Shown one piece after another: positions 16,583-24,977 of a DNA stretch of 33,071 bases. Below the pieces are notes generated by a model. The model worked only from the letters and a program-made list of their open reading frames with translations. It was not told where the DNA came from and searched no databases. Every line of letters starts with the position of its first letter. Position 1 is the first letter of the stretch. This stretch comes from Gammaproteobacteria bacterium (lineage in GTDB: Bacteria; Pseudomonadota; Gammaproteobacteria; Steroidobacterales; Steroidobacteraceae): contig JAHEAZ010000028.1 in assembly GCA_024642505.1 (NCBI GenBank), positions 1 to 33,071 on the forward strand, read 5' to 3'. The translations under genes and the position numbers were made by a program.

Positions 16583-19458
16583 GAGCTTTTCCTGACGGGC
16601 TGGATGGTCAATCTGTGGGTCTCGCGATGCGTGGTTTCCGTGGCCGCGCCCGATAACGCTGCCTCGACCAGGTCACGCTGCTGCTCGACGTGCAGCTTGA
16701 ATATTCCGGTCGCGGGCGCCGCGGCGCTCGGTCGGCCGGCGTAAAGCAACTCGTGATGCGGTCCAAGCCTCTCATGCAGGCGGTGCCGGATCTGGTACCA
16801 GGCTCCCTGGTTTTGCGGCTCTTCCTGGCACCAGACGATCTCGCGCGCATTCGAGTAGCGCCCGACGATCGCCTCGTACTCCTCGATCGGAAACGGATAG
16901 AGCTGCTCCACGCGGACCAGGACGACGTTGTCGCGGCCCTCGGCGCGCCGCTGCTCCAGCAGGTCGTAGTAGACCTTGCCGCTACACAACACGATGCGGC
17001 GTACCTTGGCCGGCTCGATGGCATCGACCTCGTCGATCACATTATGGAAGTGCCCGACGGTCAGATCGTCGAGAATCGAGGTCGCCAACTTGTGACGCAG
17101 CAGGCTCTTCGGCGTCATCACGATCAGCGGCTTGCGAATTCCGCGCAGCATCTGCCGTCGCAGCATGTGGAACATTTGCGCTGGCGTGGACGGCACGCAG
17201 ACTTGATTGTTCATTTCGGCCGACATCTGCAGGAACCGCTCCAGTCGCCCGGAGCTGTGTTCAGGCCCCTGGCCCTCGTAGCCATGTGGCAGGAACAGCG
17301 TGAGGCCCGAAATGCGGTTCCACTTCGCCTCGCAGGAGGTGATGAACTGGTCGATGATCACCTGCGCGCCGTTGGCGAAGTCCCCGAACTGTCCTTCCCA
17401 GATGATCAGTGAATCCGGGTCGGTGGTCGAGTAGCCGAACTCGAAGCCCATCACGGCCTCTTCGGACAGCACCGAGTCGATCACGCGGAAGCGAGGTTGT
17501 CCATCGAACAGGCTCGCCAGCGCGACATGCTGCCGCCCGCTCCCCTGATCGTGTAGTACGGCGTGCCGATGGAAGAACGTGCCGCGCCCGGCATCCTGCC
17601 CCGTGATGCGCACCTTGAAGCCGTCCTGCAGCACCGCTGCGTACGCCATCGTCTCGGCGGCGCCCCAGTCCAGCGGCAGGTCTCCCGCGTACATGCGCTT
17701 GCGGTCGTCGATGATGCGTGCCACCCGCGGGTGCAGCGTAAAGTCGTTCGGCACCGCCGTCAGCTTGCGACCGAAGTCCTGCAGCACCGCCAGCGGCAGC
17801 GCAGTCGTGACCGGCTCGGACCAGTCCGCCTCGATGTGGCGGCTCCAGTCCACAGTGAACTTGTTGCCGGTGGTGCCGACGAAGGCGCGCGCCTGTGGTT
17901 TGCCCTCGTCGAGACCGTCACGATATTGCCGCACCATGGCCGCGGCATCGTCCTCGCCCAGCACGCCCTGTGTCGCCAGCGACTGGGCATAGAGCTGCCG
18001 TGCCGTTGGGTGCTTGCGGATCACCTGGTACATCATTGGCTGGGTAGCGGCCGGCTCGTCCGCCTCGTTGTGACCATGACGCCGGTAGCACACCAGGTCG
18101 ATCACCACATCCTTATGGAATCGCATGCGGTACTCGAGCGCCAGCCGGGCCACAAAGACCACGGCCTCGGGATCGTCCGCGTTCACGTGCAGGATTGGCG
18201 CCTCGATCATCTTGGCCACGTCGCTGCAGTACAGCGTGGAGCGGGCGTCGCGCGGCTCGCTGGTCGTGAAGCCCACCTGGTTGTTGACGATCAGGTGCAC
18301 GGTCCCGCCGGTCGAGAAACCGCGCGCCTGCGACAGCTGCATGGTTTCCATGACCACGCCCTGGCCAGCAAACGCTGCGTCGCCATGGATCAGGACCGGC
18401 ACCACAGTATCGCCGGACGAATCCCCGCGCCGGTCCTGGCGGGCGCGAACCGATCCCTCGACTACCGGGTTGACCACTTCGAGATGCGAGGGATTGAAAG
18501 CGAGCGCCACATGGACGTCGCCACCCGGCGTCCTGAGGTCCGCGGAAAATCCCTTGTGGTACTTGACGTCGCCGGACCCGGTGAGCTTCGTGGTGTCATA
18601 CCCGCCCTCGAACTCGGAGAACAGGTCGGCCGGTGACTTGCCGAGCACATTGACCAATACGTTCAGGCGACCGCGATGCGCCATGCCGATGACAATCTCC
18701 TCAACCTTGCTGGCGCCGCATTGCTGCACCAGGTCGTCGAGCAATGGGATCAACGCATCGCCGCCCTCGAGCGAGAAGCGCTTCTGGCCAACGTACTTGG
18801 TATGCAGGTAGCGCTCGAGACCCTCGGCGACGGTCAGCTGCCAGAGCAGATTGCGCTTCTCTTCGTTCGAGAACCGCTGGTGCAGGCGCCCATTCTGGAA
18901 GCGGTCCTGCAGCCACAGGCGTTCTTCGGTTTCCGAGACGTGCGCGAATTCCGCTCCCACGCTGCCGCAATAAATCGAGCGCAGGTCGGCGATGATGTCG
19001 CGCAGCTTGCCGCGTTTCTTGACGCCTTCCACCCGGCCGCCTGTGTGGAACTCGCGGTCGAGGTCCGCGTCCGACAGGCCGAAGTAACCGAGCTCGAGCA
19101 CCCGCGGCATGGGCCTGTGCATCATGCCCAGAGGGTCGATCGCGGCAATGAGGTGACCACGATTGGCATAGATCTGGATCAGGCGCGAAACCGCGCCTTG
19201 TTTCTGCGAACCCTCCGGATCCGACGCCAGGGCCGCCGGGGAGCGTGGCGCCGCGGCACGCGCGAGGATGGCGTCCTTGACCGGACCGTGCGCAACTTCG
19301 GTGCCCGAGCCCGCCCGGACGCGGGCGAAATACTCGCGCCAGACGTCGCTGACTGACGAGGGGTCATTCAGGAACTGTTCGTAGAGCGCTTCAACGTACG
19401 GCGCATTGGCGCCGAAAAGCGGGCTCGAGTCGTACAACTCGTTCAAGGGACGGCTCAT
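16579..19458 (-). CDS. sucA: 2-oxoglutarate dehydrogenase E1
   Basis: E1 is the ThDP-dependent decarboxylase of the TCA-cycle 2-oxoglutarate dehydrogenase complex. The N-terminal E2-binding segment reads [20 protein letters not shown]. Catalytic and cofactor regions include [39 protein letters not shown] and [20 protein letters not shown]. The C-terminal transketolase-like domain has [20 protein letters not shown]. Length is 959 aa against 933 in E. coli. It is first of the sucA-sucB-lpd operon; sdh and sucCD are not in this window. A tRNA-Arg gene lies 176 nt upstream on the same strand. Confidence 0.98.
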   Translation of the reverse strand: MSRPLNELYDSSPLFGANAPYVEALYEQFLNDPSSVSDVWREYFARVRAGSGTEVAHGPVKDAILARAAAPRSPAALASDPEGSQKQGAVSRLIQIYANRGHLIAAIDPLGMMHRPMPRVLELGYFGLSDADLDREFHTGGRVEGVKKRGKLRDIIADLRSIYCGSVGAEFAHVSETEERLWLQDRFQNGRLHQRFSNEEKRNLLWQLTVAEGLERYLHTKYVGQKRFSLEGGDALIPLLDDLVQQCGASKVEEIVIGMAHRGRLNVLVNVLGKSPADLFSEFEGGYDTTKLTGSGDVKYHKGFSADLRTPGGDVHVALAFNPSHLEVVNPVVEGSVRARQDRRGDSSGDTVVPVLIHGDAAFAGQGVVMETMQLSQARGFSTGGTVHLIVNNQVGFTTSEPRDARSTLYCSDVAKMIEAPILHVNADDPEAVVFVARLALEYRMRFHKDVVIDLVCYRRHGHNEADEPAATQPMMYQVIRKHPTARQLYAQSLATQGVLGEDDAAAMVRQYRDGLDEGKPQARAFVGTTGNKFTVDWSRHIEADWSEPVTTALPLAVLQDFGRKLTAVPNDFTLHPRVARIIDDRKRMYAGDLPLDWGAAETMAYAAVLQDGFKVRITGQDAGRGTFFHRHAVLHDQGSGRQHVALASLFDGQPRFRVIDSVLSEEAVMGFEFGYSTTDPDSLIIWEGQFGDFANGAQVIIDQFITSCEAKWNRISGLTLFLPHGYEGQGPEHSSGRLERFLQMSAEMNNQVCVPSTPAQMFHMLRRQMLRGIRKPLIVMTPKSLLRHKLATSILDDLTVGHFHNVIDEVDAIEPAKVRRIVLCSGKVYYDLLEQRRAEGRDNVVLVRVEQLYPFPIEEYEAIVGRYSNAREIVWCQEEPQNQGAWYQIRHRLHERLGPHHELLYAGRPSAAAPATGIFKLHVEQQRDLVEAALSGAATETTHRETHRLTIQPVRKSS

Positions 19459-19537
19459 GGCCAGGGCCTGCGCTCCAGTCGCGGGTAACTGTCGGACGTC
19501 GGCTTTGCTGGCAGCACCCGTTCACCGCCGGCATGAA

Positions 19538-19572
19538 CCGTTAATGATAACGGATCAGGACCCTCGAATGAA
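19538..19572 (-). promoter_or_regulatory. Candidate sucA promoter with palindrome over the -10
   Basis: Reading leftward, a -35-like TTCATT (19567-19572) is separated by 17 nt from TATCAT (19544-19549), 5/6 to the -10 consensus and about 86 nt upstream of the sucA ATG. The -10 lies within a palindrome, CCGTTA-ATGA-TAACGG (19538-19553), which could be an operator. The regulator is unknown. Confidence 0.45.
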
Positions 19573-19634
19573 CACGAATTCAGGCACTTACAGCGCCCAG
19601 CAATGGGGCAGCGCACATGCGTCAAGCTGGAGTT

Positions 19635-19710
19635 TGGTGCCCCGGATAGGAGTCGAACCTATGACCTGCCGCTTAGGAGGCGGCCGCTCTATCCACTGAG
19701 CTACCGGGGC
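19635..19710 (-). tRNA. tRNA-Arg (anticodon CCT)
   Basis: The full cloverleaf is readable leftward. The acceptor is GCCCCGG paired with CCGGGGC. The D-arm is GCTC...GAGC. The anticodon stem GCCGC/GCGGC encloses loop CTCCTAA, giving anticodon CCT for AGG codons. The T-arm is ATAGG-TTCGACT-CCTAT. Discriminator A and an encoded CCA follow. Length is 76 nt including CCA. Confidence 0.97.
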
Positions 19711-19769
19711 GCCGCGCAAATGGTACAGCAAGCCGACCACTCGGGCGGCGCGCGCGTCTACCGCCGACG

Positions 19770-19804
19770 GCGTCGTTCCCGGCTGCCATGGCCGGGAACG
19801 ACGC
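19770..19804 (-). terminator. 14-bp hairpin just after the H1-like gene
   Basis: A perfect 14-bp stem (19770-19783 with 19791-19804, outer bases GCGTCGTTCCCGGC) closes a 7-nt loop. It starts 6 nt after the stop of the leftward H1-like gene, a typical terminator position. No U-tract follows on either strand, so Rho-independent termination is not assured; it may instead be an RNA-end-protecting hairpin. Confidence 0.5.
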
Positions 19805-19810
19805 AAGTGT

Positions 19811-20341
19811 CTACAGCTTCTTTGCGGCGTCAGAAACGGCGCTGTCGACGGCCTGCGTTGCAGAGTTGACGGCCCCGGCGGTGCTGGCCACGGCCCTTTC
19901 GGCCATCCGTTCAACCTTGGTCGTTGCCTTGCGGACCTGGGCGGCCGTCTTGCGAATTGCTGTCTTCGCCTTGCGCCTGGCGGTGGCTACCGTCTTGCGC
20001 GTGTTCTTGGAGCCTTTCGTGACAGCCTTCTTTGCCGTGCCGGCCGCCTTCTTGGCTGCCTTCTTCACTGTCTTGCCGGCCTTGACGGTCTCCGCCTTCG
20101 ACTTCTTGCGCAGGTCGGCGGCATGGGCTCGGGCATAGGTCTGGATGTCCTTGAAGCGGCCCTGTGCATCCCGCTTCGCATACAGCTTCTTGCCACTCGA
20201 GCTGCGGTGGGTTGTCCGTCGCGCCTTTTTCGCCGCCGTCTTCTTGGCGACCTTCTTCTTGGCGACCTTCTTCTTGGCGCCCGACTTCCTCACTGACGTC
20301 TTCCTGGCCGCCTTCTTGGCGCCCTTCTTTTTCACTGCCAT
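19811..20341 (-). CDS. Histone H1-like Lys/Ala-rich DNA-binding protein
   Basis: This is a very basic, low-complexity protein of about 176 aa. The N-terminal third consists of KK/AKK repeats (KKVAKKKVAKKTAAKKARR), encoded by near-identical 15-bp units around 20248-20280. A middle segment of normal composition reads GKKLYAKRDAQGRFKDIQTY then ARAHAADLRKKSKAE. A second KA-rich half (KKAAKKAAGTAKKAVTKGSK) ends in an Ala/Val-rich, less basic tail. This composition matches bacterial H1-like proteins (AlgP or Hc1 type), expected to bind DNA non-specifically and affect nucleoid structure. I chose the ATG at 20341 because GGGAG lies about 7 nt upstream; the frame is open to 20362. It stands alone between two tRNA genes. 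Confidence 0.75.
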   Translation of the reverse strand: MAVKKKGAKKAARKTSVRKSGAKKKVAKKKVAKKTAAKKARRTTHRSSSGKKLYAKRDAQGRFKDIQTYARAHAADLRKKSKAETVKAGKTVKKAAKKAAGTAKKAVTKGSKNTRKTVATARRKAKTAIRKTAAQVRKATTKVERMAERAVASTAGAVNSATQAVDSAVSDAAKKL

Positions 20342-20462
20342 GGTTTCTCCCTCGCAGGCCAACAGTTACCAGCGCGCCAGACACGGCGCGCGTGTCAACG
20401 CTAAGGCTCATCGATCCCCCAAGTCAATGCGACCAAGCTCTCAATGCCACTCGCCGGAACGA

Positions 20463-20491
20463 CGAAGGCCAGGGTGATGCCCTGGCCTTCG
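20463..20491 (-). terminator. 12-bp hairpin downstream of tRNA-Ala
   Basis: A perfect 12-bp stem (20463-20474 with 20480-20491, CGAAGGCCAGGG/CCCTGGCCTTCG) with loop TGATG begins 9 nt past the 3' end of the leftward tRNA-Ala. The position fits transcription termination or 3' processing. The following TCG-rich sequence contains only scattered T, so intrinsic termination would be weak. Confidence 0.6.
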
Positions 20492-20499
20492 AGTTGGTC

Positions 20500-20575
<76 letters not shown>

Positions 20576-20588
20576 ATGAGGAGGGCGG

Positions 20589-20617
20589 ATTGTAAAGACG
20601 CGACGACGGGCGAGCAA
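20589..20617 (-). promoter_or_regulatory. tRNA-Ala promoter
   Basis: Leftward TTGCTC (20612-20617), a 17-nt spacer and TACAAT (20589-20594; 5/6 to consensus) lie 13 nt upstream of the tRNA-Ala 5' end, the expected distance for a tRNA promoter. Confidence 0.65.
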
Positions 20618-20698
20618 GCTGGCCGTCCACCGGCATCATCACATTTCTCGATTATCATCAGCCGGGCAGGCATGGCTAGCACAGGAATCAAGCCACTC

Positions 20699-21178
20699 AT
20701 GACACTCAGGATTCGTGATGCCCGGGGCGGCGACCTCGAGTTCATCATCCGCGCCAATTCCGGCCTGGCCATGGAGTCCGAGGGTGTGGCGCTCGACCTG
20801 GCACTGCTTCGGCCGGGGGTTGCTGCCGTGTTCGAGGATCCGACCCGGGGTCGTTACTTCATTGCCGAATCCGGCAATTGGCCGGTTGGGCAGATGATGC
20901 TGACTTTCGAGTGGAGCGATTGGCGAAACGGCGTATTTTGGTGGATCCAGTCTGTCTTCGTGGAACCCAGCCACCGCCAAAACGGTGTATTCTCTGCGCT
21001 GTACCGGCACGTGTCGGAACTCGCCGCAGCCAGTCCGGAAGTTTGTGGCCTGCGCCTGTATGTGGACCGCTCCAACTCGAGAGCCCGCAGCATTTACCGC
21101 CACCTCGGACTGTACGAGTCCAACTACGAGGTGATGGAAATAGTCTTCCGCGGCCCAGAGTCGCATAAGGAGCCCTGA
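20699..21178 (+). CDS. GNAT-family N-acetyltransferase
   Basis: This is a GCN5-related acetyltransferase of about 159 aa; the substrate is unknown. It opens with TLRIRDARGGDLEFIIRANS. The acetyl-CoA-binding core follows: VFWWIQSVFVEPSHRQNGVF SALYRHVSEL, where the R-x-x-G part of motif A is present but the second Gly/Ala position is Phe. The end SNSRARSIYRHLGLYESNYE / VMEIVF is typical of the C-terminal GNAT motif (N-x2-A-x2-x-Y-x3-G). I chose the ATG at 20699; an ATG at 20672 is an alternative. The frame extends to 20444, but that part is the antisense of tRNA-Ala and is not real coding. It is 30 nt upstream of the peroxiredoxin gene, probably in one transcript. Confidence 0.85.
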   Translation: MTLRIRDARGGDLEFIIRANSGLAMESEGVALDLALLRPGVAAVFEDPTRGRYFIAESGNWPVGQMMLTFEWSDWRNGVFWWIQSVFVEPSHRQNGVFSALYRHVSELAAASPEVCGLRLYVDRSNSRARSIYRHLGLYESNYEVMEIVFRGPESHKEP

Positions 21179-21208
21179 CGAATCCCCGCACTTTGCACGA
21201 AGGCAATC

Positions 21209-21658
21209 ATGCTAGAGAAAGGCCAATTGGCACCCGATTTCACCCTGCCCGACCAGGACGGCCGGGAGCGCAGCCTGACCGAGTTACTCGCCGGGGAGGC
21301 GCTGATTCTCTACTTCTACCCTGCCGACTTCACACCCGGCTGTACCAAGGAGGCCTGCGACCTTCGCGACCTTCACACCCAGATCCTCGCGGCCGGGCTG
21401 CGCGTCGTCGGTGTCAGCCCGCAGTCACCTGAGAGCCATCGGCGCTTCCGGGACAAGAATTCCCTGCCATTCATGCTGCTATCCGACGAGAAAAAGCAGG
21501 TGATCGGCCAGTATGGGGTCGACGGACCCCTGGGCATCGGTGTTCGCCGCGCCACGTTCCTGGTCGATTCCAGCCGAAAGATCCTCGACTCGGTGCTGGC
21601 GGACCTGCGCGTCGCCCGGCACCGCGAATTCGTCGAGGCAGCCATCGCCGCGCGCTAG
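21209..21658 (+). CDS. bcp: Bcp-type peroxiredoxin (thiol peroxidase)
   Basis: This is a cytoplasmic thiol-dependent peroxidase that reduces H2O2 and organic hydroperoxides, usually with thioredoxin. It is 149 aa: GQLAPDFTLPDQDGRERSLT, then FYPADFTPGCTKEACDLRDL with peroxidatic Cys45 and a second Cys50. That five-residue spacing is typical of atypical 2-Cys PrxQ/Bcp proteins. Other blocks are VVGVSPQSPESHRRFRDKNS and LPFMLLSDEKKQVIGQYGV. GAAGG precedes the ATG. It converges on the histidine-phosphatase homologue with a 36-nt gap. Confidence 0.93.
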   Translation: MLEKGQLAPDFTLPDQDGRERSLTELLAGEALILYFYPADFTPGCTKEACDLRDLHTQILAAGLRVVGVSPQSPESHRRFRDKNSLPFMLLSDEKKQVIGQYGVDGPLGIGVRRATFLVDSSRKILDSVLADLRVARHREFVEAAIAAR

Positions 21659-21694
21659 GCCGGGATCGCTGGTATCCCGCCGCGCCGGCAGCGG

Positions 21695-22267
21695 TCAGGG
21701 GAGCCGTAGCATGACCAGTGAGCTGCGGCCCAGGTGCGGGTGCGCCACGACGTAGAGCGTGCCGAAGTCCGTAGCCAAGGGCACAGGCACGTCTTTGCCC
21801 GACAGCTCCTTGACGATTCGAGGTATGGCATCGGCATCGGCCACGATCAGCACAGGGCTGCCGTCGAAGTCATCGAGGGCGCGGTGAGCCGCTTCGCGAG
21901 GGTCGGTACTGGAAACGACCACGACCGGGATGCCCAGCGCGTTGGCCAGCGGCTGCACCGTCTGTTGGGTTCGTCGCCATTCGTTCACTACCACGCCATC
22001 GAGGGCCGTGCCCTCGGTGGCGCGGGCGAAGACGGCGGACAGACGTTCGGCCCGCAACTTGCCTGCCATCGACAGCTCCGGATCGTCGCCAGGAGCAGTC
22101 GAGGTTTCGGCATGGCGCAGGACGAACACCATGGTCGTGGACGCGCTCAGGAAGAACCAGGAAGCAATGATCAGCGCCGCGGCGCCGGCGATACTCGTCA
22201 GCCACAGCGGCGTCAGGAACGGTCGCCGCCGCAACTTGGCGTGTTCTTTGCGCATGGTTTCAGGCAT
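21695..22267 (-). CDS. Membrane-anchored histidine-phosphatase homologue, probably catalytically impaired
   Basis: This is a branch-1 histidine phosphatase (phosphoglycerate-mutase/SixA-like) domain of 190 aa. Residues about 21-41 (LWLTSIAGAAALIIASWFFL) form an N-terminal TM anchor or uncleaved signal. The first motif FVLRHAETS (Arg51-His52) is intact, and VVNEWRRTQQTVQPLANALG matches the second conserved region with its Arg. The position normally occupied by the second catalytic His (VVGHSNTIP in related proteins, from memory) reads IVADADAIP, with Asp144 in place of His. I infer weak or absent phosphatase activity. The C-terminal TLYVVAHPHLGRSSLVMLRL is family-like. It is divergent from the molybdoenzyme gene. 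Confidence 0.8.
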   Translation of the reverse strand: MPETMRKEHAKLRRRPFLTPLWLTSIAGAAALIIASWFFLSASTTMVFVLRHAETSTAPGDDPELSMAGKLRAERLSAVFARATEGTALDGVVVNEWRRTQQTVQPLANALGIPVVVVSSTDPREAAHRALDDFDGSPVLIVADADAIPRIVKELSGKDVPVPLATDFGTLYVVAHPHLGRSSLVMLRLP

Positions 22268-22387
22268 GTCGTACCGGCATTCGATGACTCCAGGGGCAAT
22301 GATAGCCTCACGCTCGCCGGCCGTCCGCCCAGCACGTCGGGCCGGTCCATGACGCCAAGCGCGGGCCTGCCGTCCCCGCTCACCGGA

Positions 22388-22416
22388 TGGTCAAGCCCGG
22401 CCCGGGGGTTTATATT
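22388..22416 (+). promoter_or_regulatory. Candidate promoter of the sulfite-oxidase-type operon
   Basis: TGGTCA (22388-22393) is followed by a 17-nt spacer and TATATT (22411-22416, 5/6 to consensus). The predicted leader of about 50 nt includes a 6-bp hairpin (22431-22447, TGCGCC-GTAAT-GGCGCA) and then AGGGGA before the ATG at 22474. Confidence 0.45.
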
Positions 22417-22473
22417 CAACATTCCTTATATGCGCCGTAATGGCGCAGTCGTTCACTCAGCAGGGGAAAGACG

Positions 22474-23790
22474 ATGTCCGACGACAAGCGCAAAGAACGC
22501 GGATTGTGCGAACTCTATGCAGAGGACCCCGACCGGGCCGACGCACTGGTTTTCGGGCGCAAGACGCACGCCGACCGTCGAGGTTTCCTGAAGGGAGCCG
22601 GGCTCGCTGCCATGGCCGCAGCAGTCGGCGCGCAGATCCCGTTCCACCGTAACTACCCGGCCGGACTGATCCCGGCCGCACTTGCCGAGGCTCCTGGCGG
22701 ACTGGTGCTGGAGGGCAAGGACGGCCTGGTGATTCTCGGCGATCGGCCAATCAACGCGGAGACGCCCGCGCACCTTCTCGATGACGACGTCACTCCCAAC
22801 AGCCGACATTTCGTCCGCGACAACGGCGTCATGCCGGACATGGCGCAGAAAATGGATGCGAGCGGCTGGACTCTCACCGTGGACGGCGAGGTCGACAATC
22901 CCCTGACGCTGACGCTTGACGAGCTGAAAGGCCGTTTCAAGCCGGTCAGATTGAAACTGCAGGTGGAGTGCGGCGGCAACGGCCGGGCCGGCTTCAACCC
23001 GCCGGCGCACGGCAACCAGTGGACGGTCGGGGCCATCGGCAACGCCGAATGGACTGGCGCGCGCTACGCCGACGTGCTGAAGGCAGCGGGCGTTCGCAAA
23101 TCGGCCCTGTATACCGGCCACTACGGCATGGATGCGCACCTTTCGGGCGACCCCAACAAAGTACCGATTTCACGTGGTGTACCCATTGCCAAGGCCATGG
23201 AGCCGCACTCGATCATCGCTTTTGAAATGAACGGCGAGCCGATCCCGAAGTACCACGGCTTCCCCGTCAGGACCATCTGCCCGGGCTGGCCCGGCTCGAC
23301 TTCGCACAAGTGGCTGAAGCGGATCTGGGTTCGCGACGTCATACACGACGGACCCAAGATGGAAGGTGACTCCTATCGCGTGCCGCGCTACCCGGTGAAG
23401 CCGGGTGCCGAGGTGCCGAAGGACGATTTCCGGATCATAGAATCGATGCCGGTCAAGTCGCTGATTACGTCTCCCGAAAACGGCGCCCAGGTTGGCGGCC
23501 GGTCACTCGCGATTCGGGGGCATGCCTGGGCTGGAGACCGGTCGGTCGCTGCCGTGCATGTCAGTACGGACTTCGGCGCGACCTGGGTCAGGACCGACCT
23601 GAAGCGCGCACCAAACAAGTACTCATGGCAGACCTTTGCCGCCCGGCTGGAATTTCCTTCCGAGGGCTACTACGAAGTCTGGGCGCGCGCGACAGACGAC
23701 CAGGGCGTGATGCAGCCTTTCGCGGTGGCCTGGAACCCGAAGGGATACCTCAACAACGCCATGCACCGCGTGGCCGTCACGGTAAGCTGA
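22474..23790 (+). CDS. TAT-exported sulfite-oxidase-family molybdenum enzyme (SorA/SoxC-like)
   Basis: This is a periplasmic molybdopterin oxidoreductase of 438 aa. A leader of about 34 residues precedes the twin-arginine motif DRRGFLKGAGLAAMAAAVGA (Arg35-Arg36). The Mo-cofactor domain has LQVECGGNGRAGFNPPAHGN, where Cys166 is the expected molybdenum ligand. Other family blocks are GNAEWTGARYADVLKAAGV, GDPNKVPISRGVPIAKAM, YHGFPVRTICPGWPGSTSHK and WLKRIWV. The C-terminal Mo-co dimerisation domain follows (GGRSLAIRGHAWAGDRSVAA, FGATWVRTD). The family oxidises sulfite or bound sulfane sulfur. The following cytochrome c gene (19 nt downstream) is the likely electron acceptor, as in SorAB or SoxCD. 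Substrate choice between these cannot be made here; no other sox genes are in the window. Confidence 0.88.
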   Translation: MSDDKRKERGLCELYAEDPDRADALVFGRKTHADRRGFLKGAGLAAMAAAVGAQIPFHRNYPAGLIPAALAEAPGGLVLEGKDGLVILGDRPINAETPAHLLDDDVTPNSRHFVRDNGVMPDMAQKMDASGWTLTVDGEVDNPLTLTLDELKGRFKPVRLKLQVECGGNGRAGFNPPAHGNQWTVGAIGNAEWTGARYADVLKAAGVRKSALYTGHYGMDAHLSGDPNKVPISRGVPIAKAMEPHSIIAFEMNGEPIPKYHGFPVRTICPGWPGSTSHKWLKRIWVRDVIHDGPKMEGDSYRVPRYPVKPGAEVPKDDFRIIESMPVKSLITSPENGAQVGGRSLAIRGHAWAGDRSVAAVHVSTDFGATWVRTDLKRAPNKYSWQTFAARLEFPSEGYYEVWARATDDQGVMQPFAVAWNPKGYLNNAMHRVAVTVS

Positions 23791-23809
23791 ACCGCGATTG
23801 GGAAATGGG

Positions 23810-24472
23810 ATGAGACCAGTCGGATTTTCTGGCGGCATGGCCGCCGTCGCAGCGACTCTCCTGGCTGCGTGCTGGGGCGACCCGGCACCGGCCGCCGAGG
23901 TAGTTCAGGGCGACGCCGCATCGGGAGCGCAAGCTTTTCTCCTGTGCAGCGCGTGCCACAACGCCAAGCCGGGTGGCGGCGCGCTTATTGGACCCAACCT
24001 GTGGAACGTGGTCGGGCGCGGGATCGCGGCTGCCGAGGATTTTGACTACTCAGCCGAACTCAAGGCGGTCGGCGGCAACTGGACGACCACCCTCCTCGAT
24101 CGCTTCCTGACCAGCCCGAACGACTTCGCGCCCGGCACGCGGATGGGTTTCGCGGGCATGGCCGATGCAAATGAGCGGGCCAACATCATCGCGTACCTTG
24201 AATCACTCAAGGACGGGGCAGCGGAAACCGCCGCCGCGCCTGCGATGGATTACGGCGCCGACTGGCCAGCGGGGCCCGGCCAGGCCGAGGCAGGGCGACT
24301 GTGCAATTCCTGCCACTCGCTTACGCTGGTCAAGCAGCAGCAGCTGTCGCGCAAGACCTGGGATCAGCTGCTCGAGTGGATGGTCGAGGAACAGGGAATG
24401 GCCGAGCAATCTCCCGCGACGCGGGAGCTGATCCTCGGCTACCTGACTGAACACTTCGGTGTGCCGGAATGA
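23810..24472 (+). CDS. Diheme cytochrome c, partner of the molybdoenzyme
   Basis: This is an exported c-type cytochrome of 220 aa. The ATG at 23810 is preceded by GGGA; a TTG at 23798 in frame is less likely. The N-terminal signal can be read as a lipobox (LLAAC, Cys21) or as a signal-peptidase-I site after PAPAA. The first heme domain has CSACH (46-50), GPNLWNVVGRGIAAAEDFDY and TRMGFAGM, with Met112 as probable axial ligand, a class-I fold resembling cytochrome c2/c552. After an Ala-rich linker, a short second domain has CNSCH (165-169) and QLSRKTWDQLLEWMVEEQGM. No clear axial Met is assigned for heme 2, although Met185/Met191-region residues exist. It lies 19 nt after the molybdoenzyme stop, so they are likely one operon and one electron-transfer pair. 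Confidence 0.88.
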   Translation: MRPVGFSGGMAAVAATLLAACWGDPAPAAEVVQGDAASGAQAFLLCSACHNAKPGGGALIGPNLWNVVGRGIAAAEDFDYSAELKAVGGNWTTTLLDRFLTSPNDFAPGTRMGFAGMADANERANIIAYLESLKDGAAETAAAPAMDYGADWPAGPGQAEAGRLCNSCHSLTLVKQQQLSRKTWDQLLEWMVEEQGMAEQSPATRELILGYLTEHFGVPE

Positions 24473-24523
24473 CCTGGAGACGGGTGGCTTGCCGTCGTGG
24501 CATCGCGGCAACCTGAATGAAGA

Positions 24524-24548
24524 GGCGGCCGCCACGGGGGCGGCCGCC
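24524..24548. terminator. GC-rich hairpin between convergent genes
   Basis: GGCGGCCGCC occurs at 24524-24533 and again at 24539-24548, separated by ACGGG. Because the unit is self-complementary, the two copies can form a 10-bp stem. It sits between the stop of the rightward cytochrome gene and the stop of the leftward small secreted protein, so it may terminate both, but no U-tract follows. Confidence 0.55.
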
Positions 24549-24556
24549 ACCAGCGT

Positions 24557-24925
24557 CTATTTGTAGGTATCGTAGCCGGCGCGATTGATATTGATCTCGC
24601 ACGCGCTCATGCGTGCCCACAGCTTGGCGGGCACTGAATCGGGATCGGACTGTGCGTCACGCCAGGTGTCCCAGGCGTGGCCAAAGGTCTCGGTATCCTT
24701 GCTGCGCCCGACCCAGTAGATCGTCTCCAGGTTCATGCGCTGGATCGGCGACAGGACCTCGGCACGGTAGCCGTAGTCCTTCGCCCAGACATTGAAATCC
24801 GCGACGACGGTCAGGTACTTGGCGAGATCGCAGCCGTCCCTGAGCTTGATCTCAATGACATCGAGGTTGTCGGCGGCGGCGGCGAGCGGACAGGTCAGCA
24901 ACAGCAGAGCCAGTAATTTCTTCAT
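24557..24925 (-). CDS. Small secreted protein, paralogue of the adjacent upstream gene
   Basis: This protein has 122 aa and unknown function. A signal peptide of about 18 residues (MKKLLALLLLTCPLAAAADN) is followed by a mature domain: LDVIEIKLRDGCDLAKYLTV, VADFNVWAKDYGYRAEV, IYWVGRSKDTETFGHAWDTW and RDAQSDPDSVPAKLWARM. Cys32 and Cys109 align with cysteines in the neighbour, suggesting a disulfide. The pattern (strand, helix, strand, Trp-rich GRS..TFG.AW.TWR) resembles dimeric alpha-beta-barrel/NIPSNAP-like folds; that is inference only. I chose the ATG at 24925 (AAGGGA upstream); the frame is open to 25120, but this would overlap the neighbour. The spacing of 52 nt to the upstream paralogue suggests one transcript. 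Confidence 0.8.
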   Translation of the reverse strand: MKKLLALLLLTCPLAAAADNLDVIEIKLRDGCDLAKYLTVVADFNVWAKDYGYRAEVLSPIQRMNLETIYWVGRSKDTETFGHAWDTWRDAQSDPDSVPAKLWARMSACEININRAGYDTYK

Positions 24926-24977
24926 GATTTGATTCCCTTGTAGTTCCGTAACGTGGTGGAGCGGGCTCGCGCGACGG

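Noticed and set aside
19603-19869. Rightward frame containing DRSRTYDLPLRRRPLYPLSY.
   Set aside because: It is the antisense translation of tRNA-Arg(CCT) plus the hairpin region.
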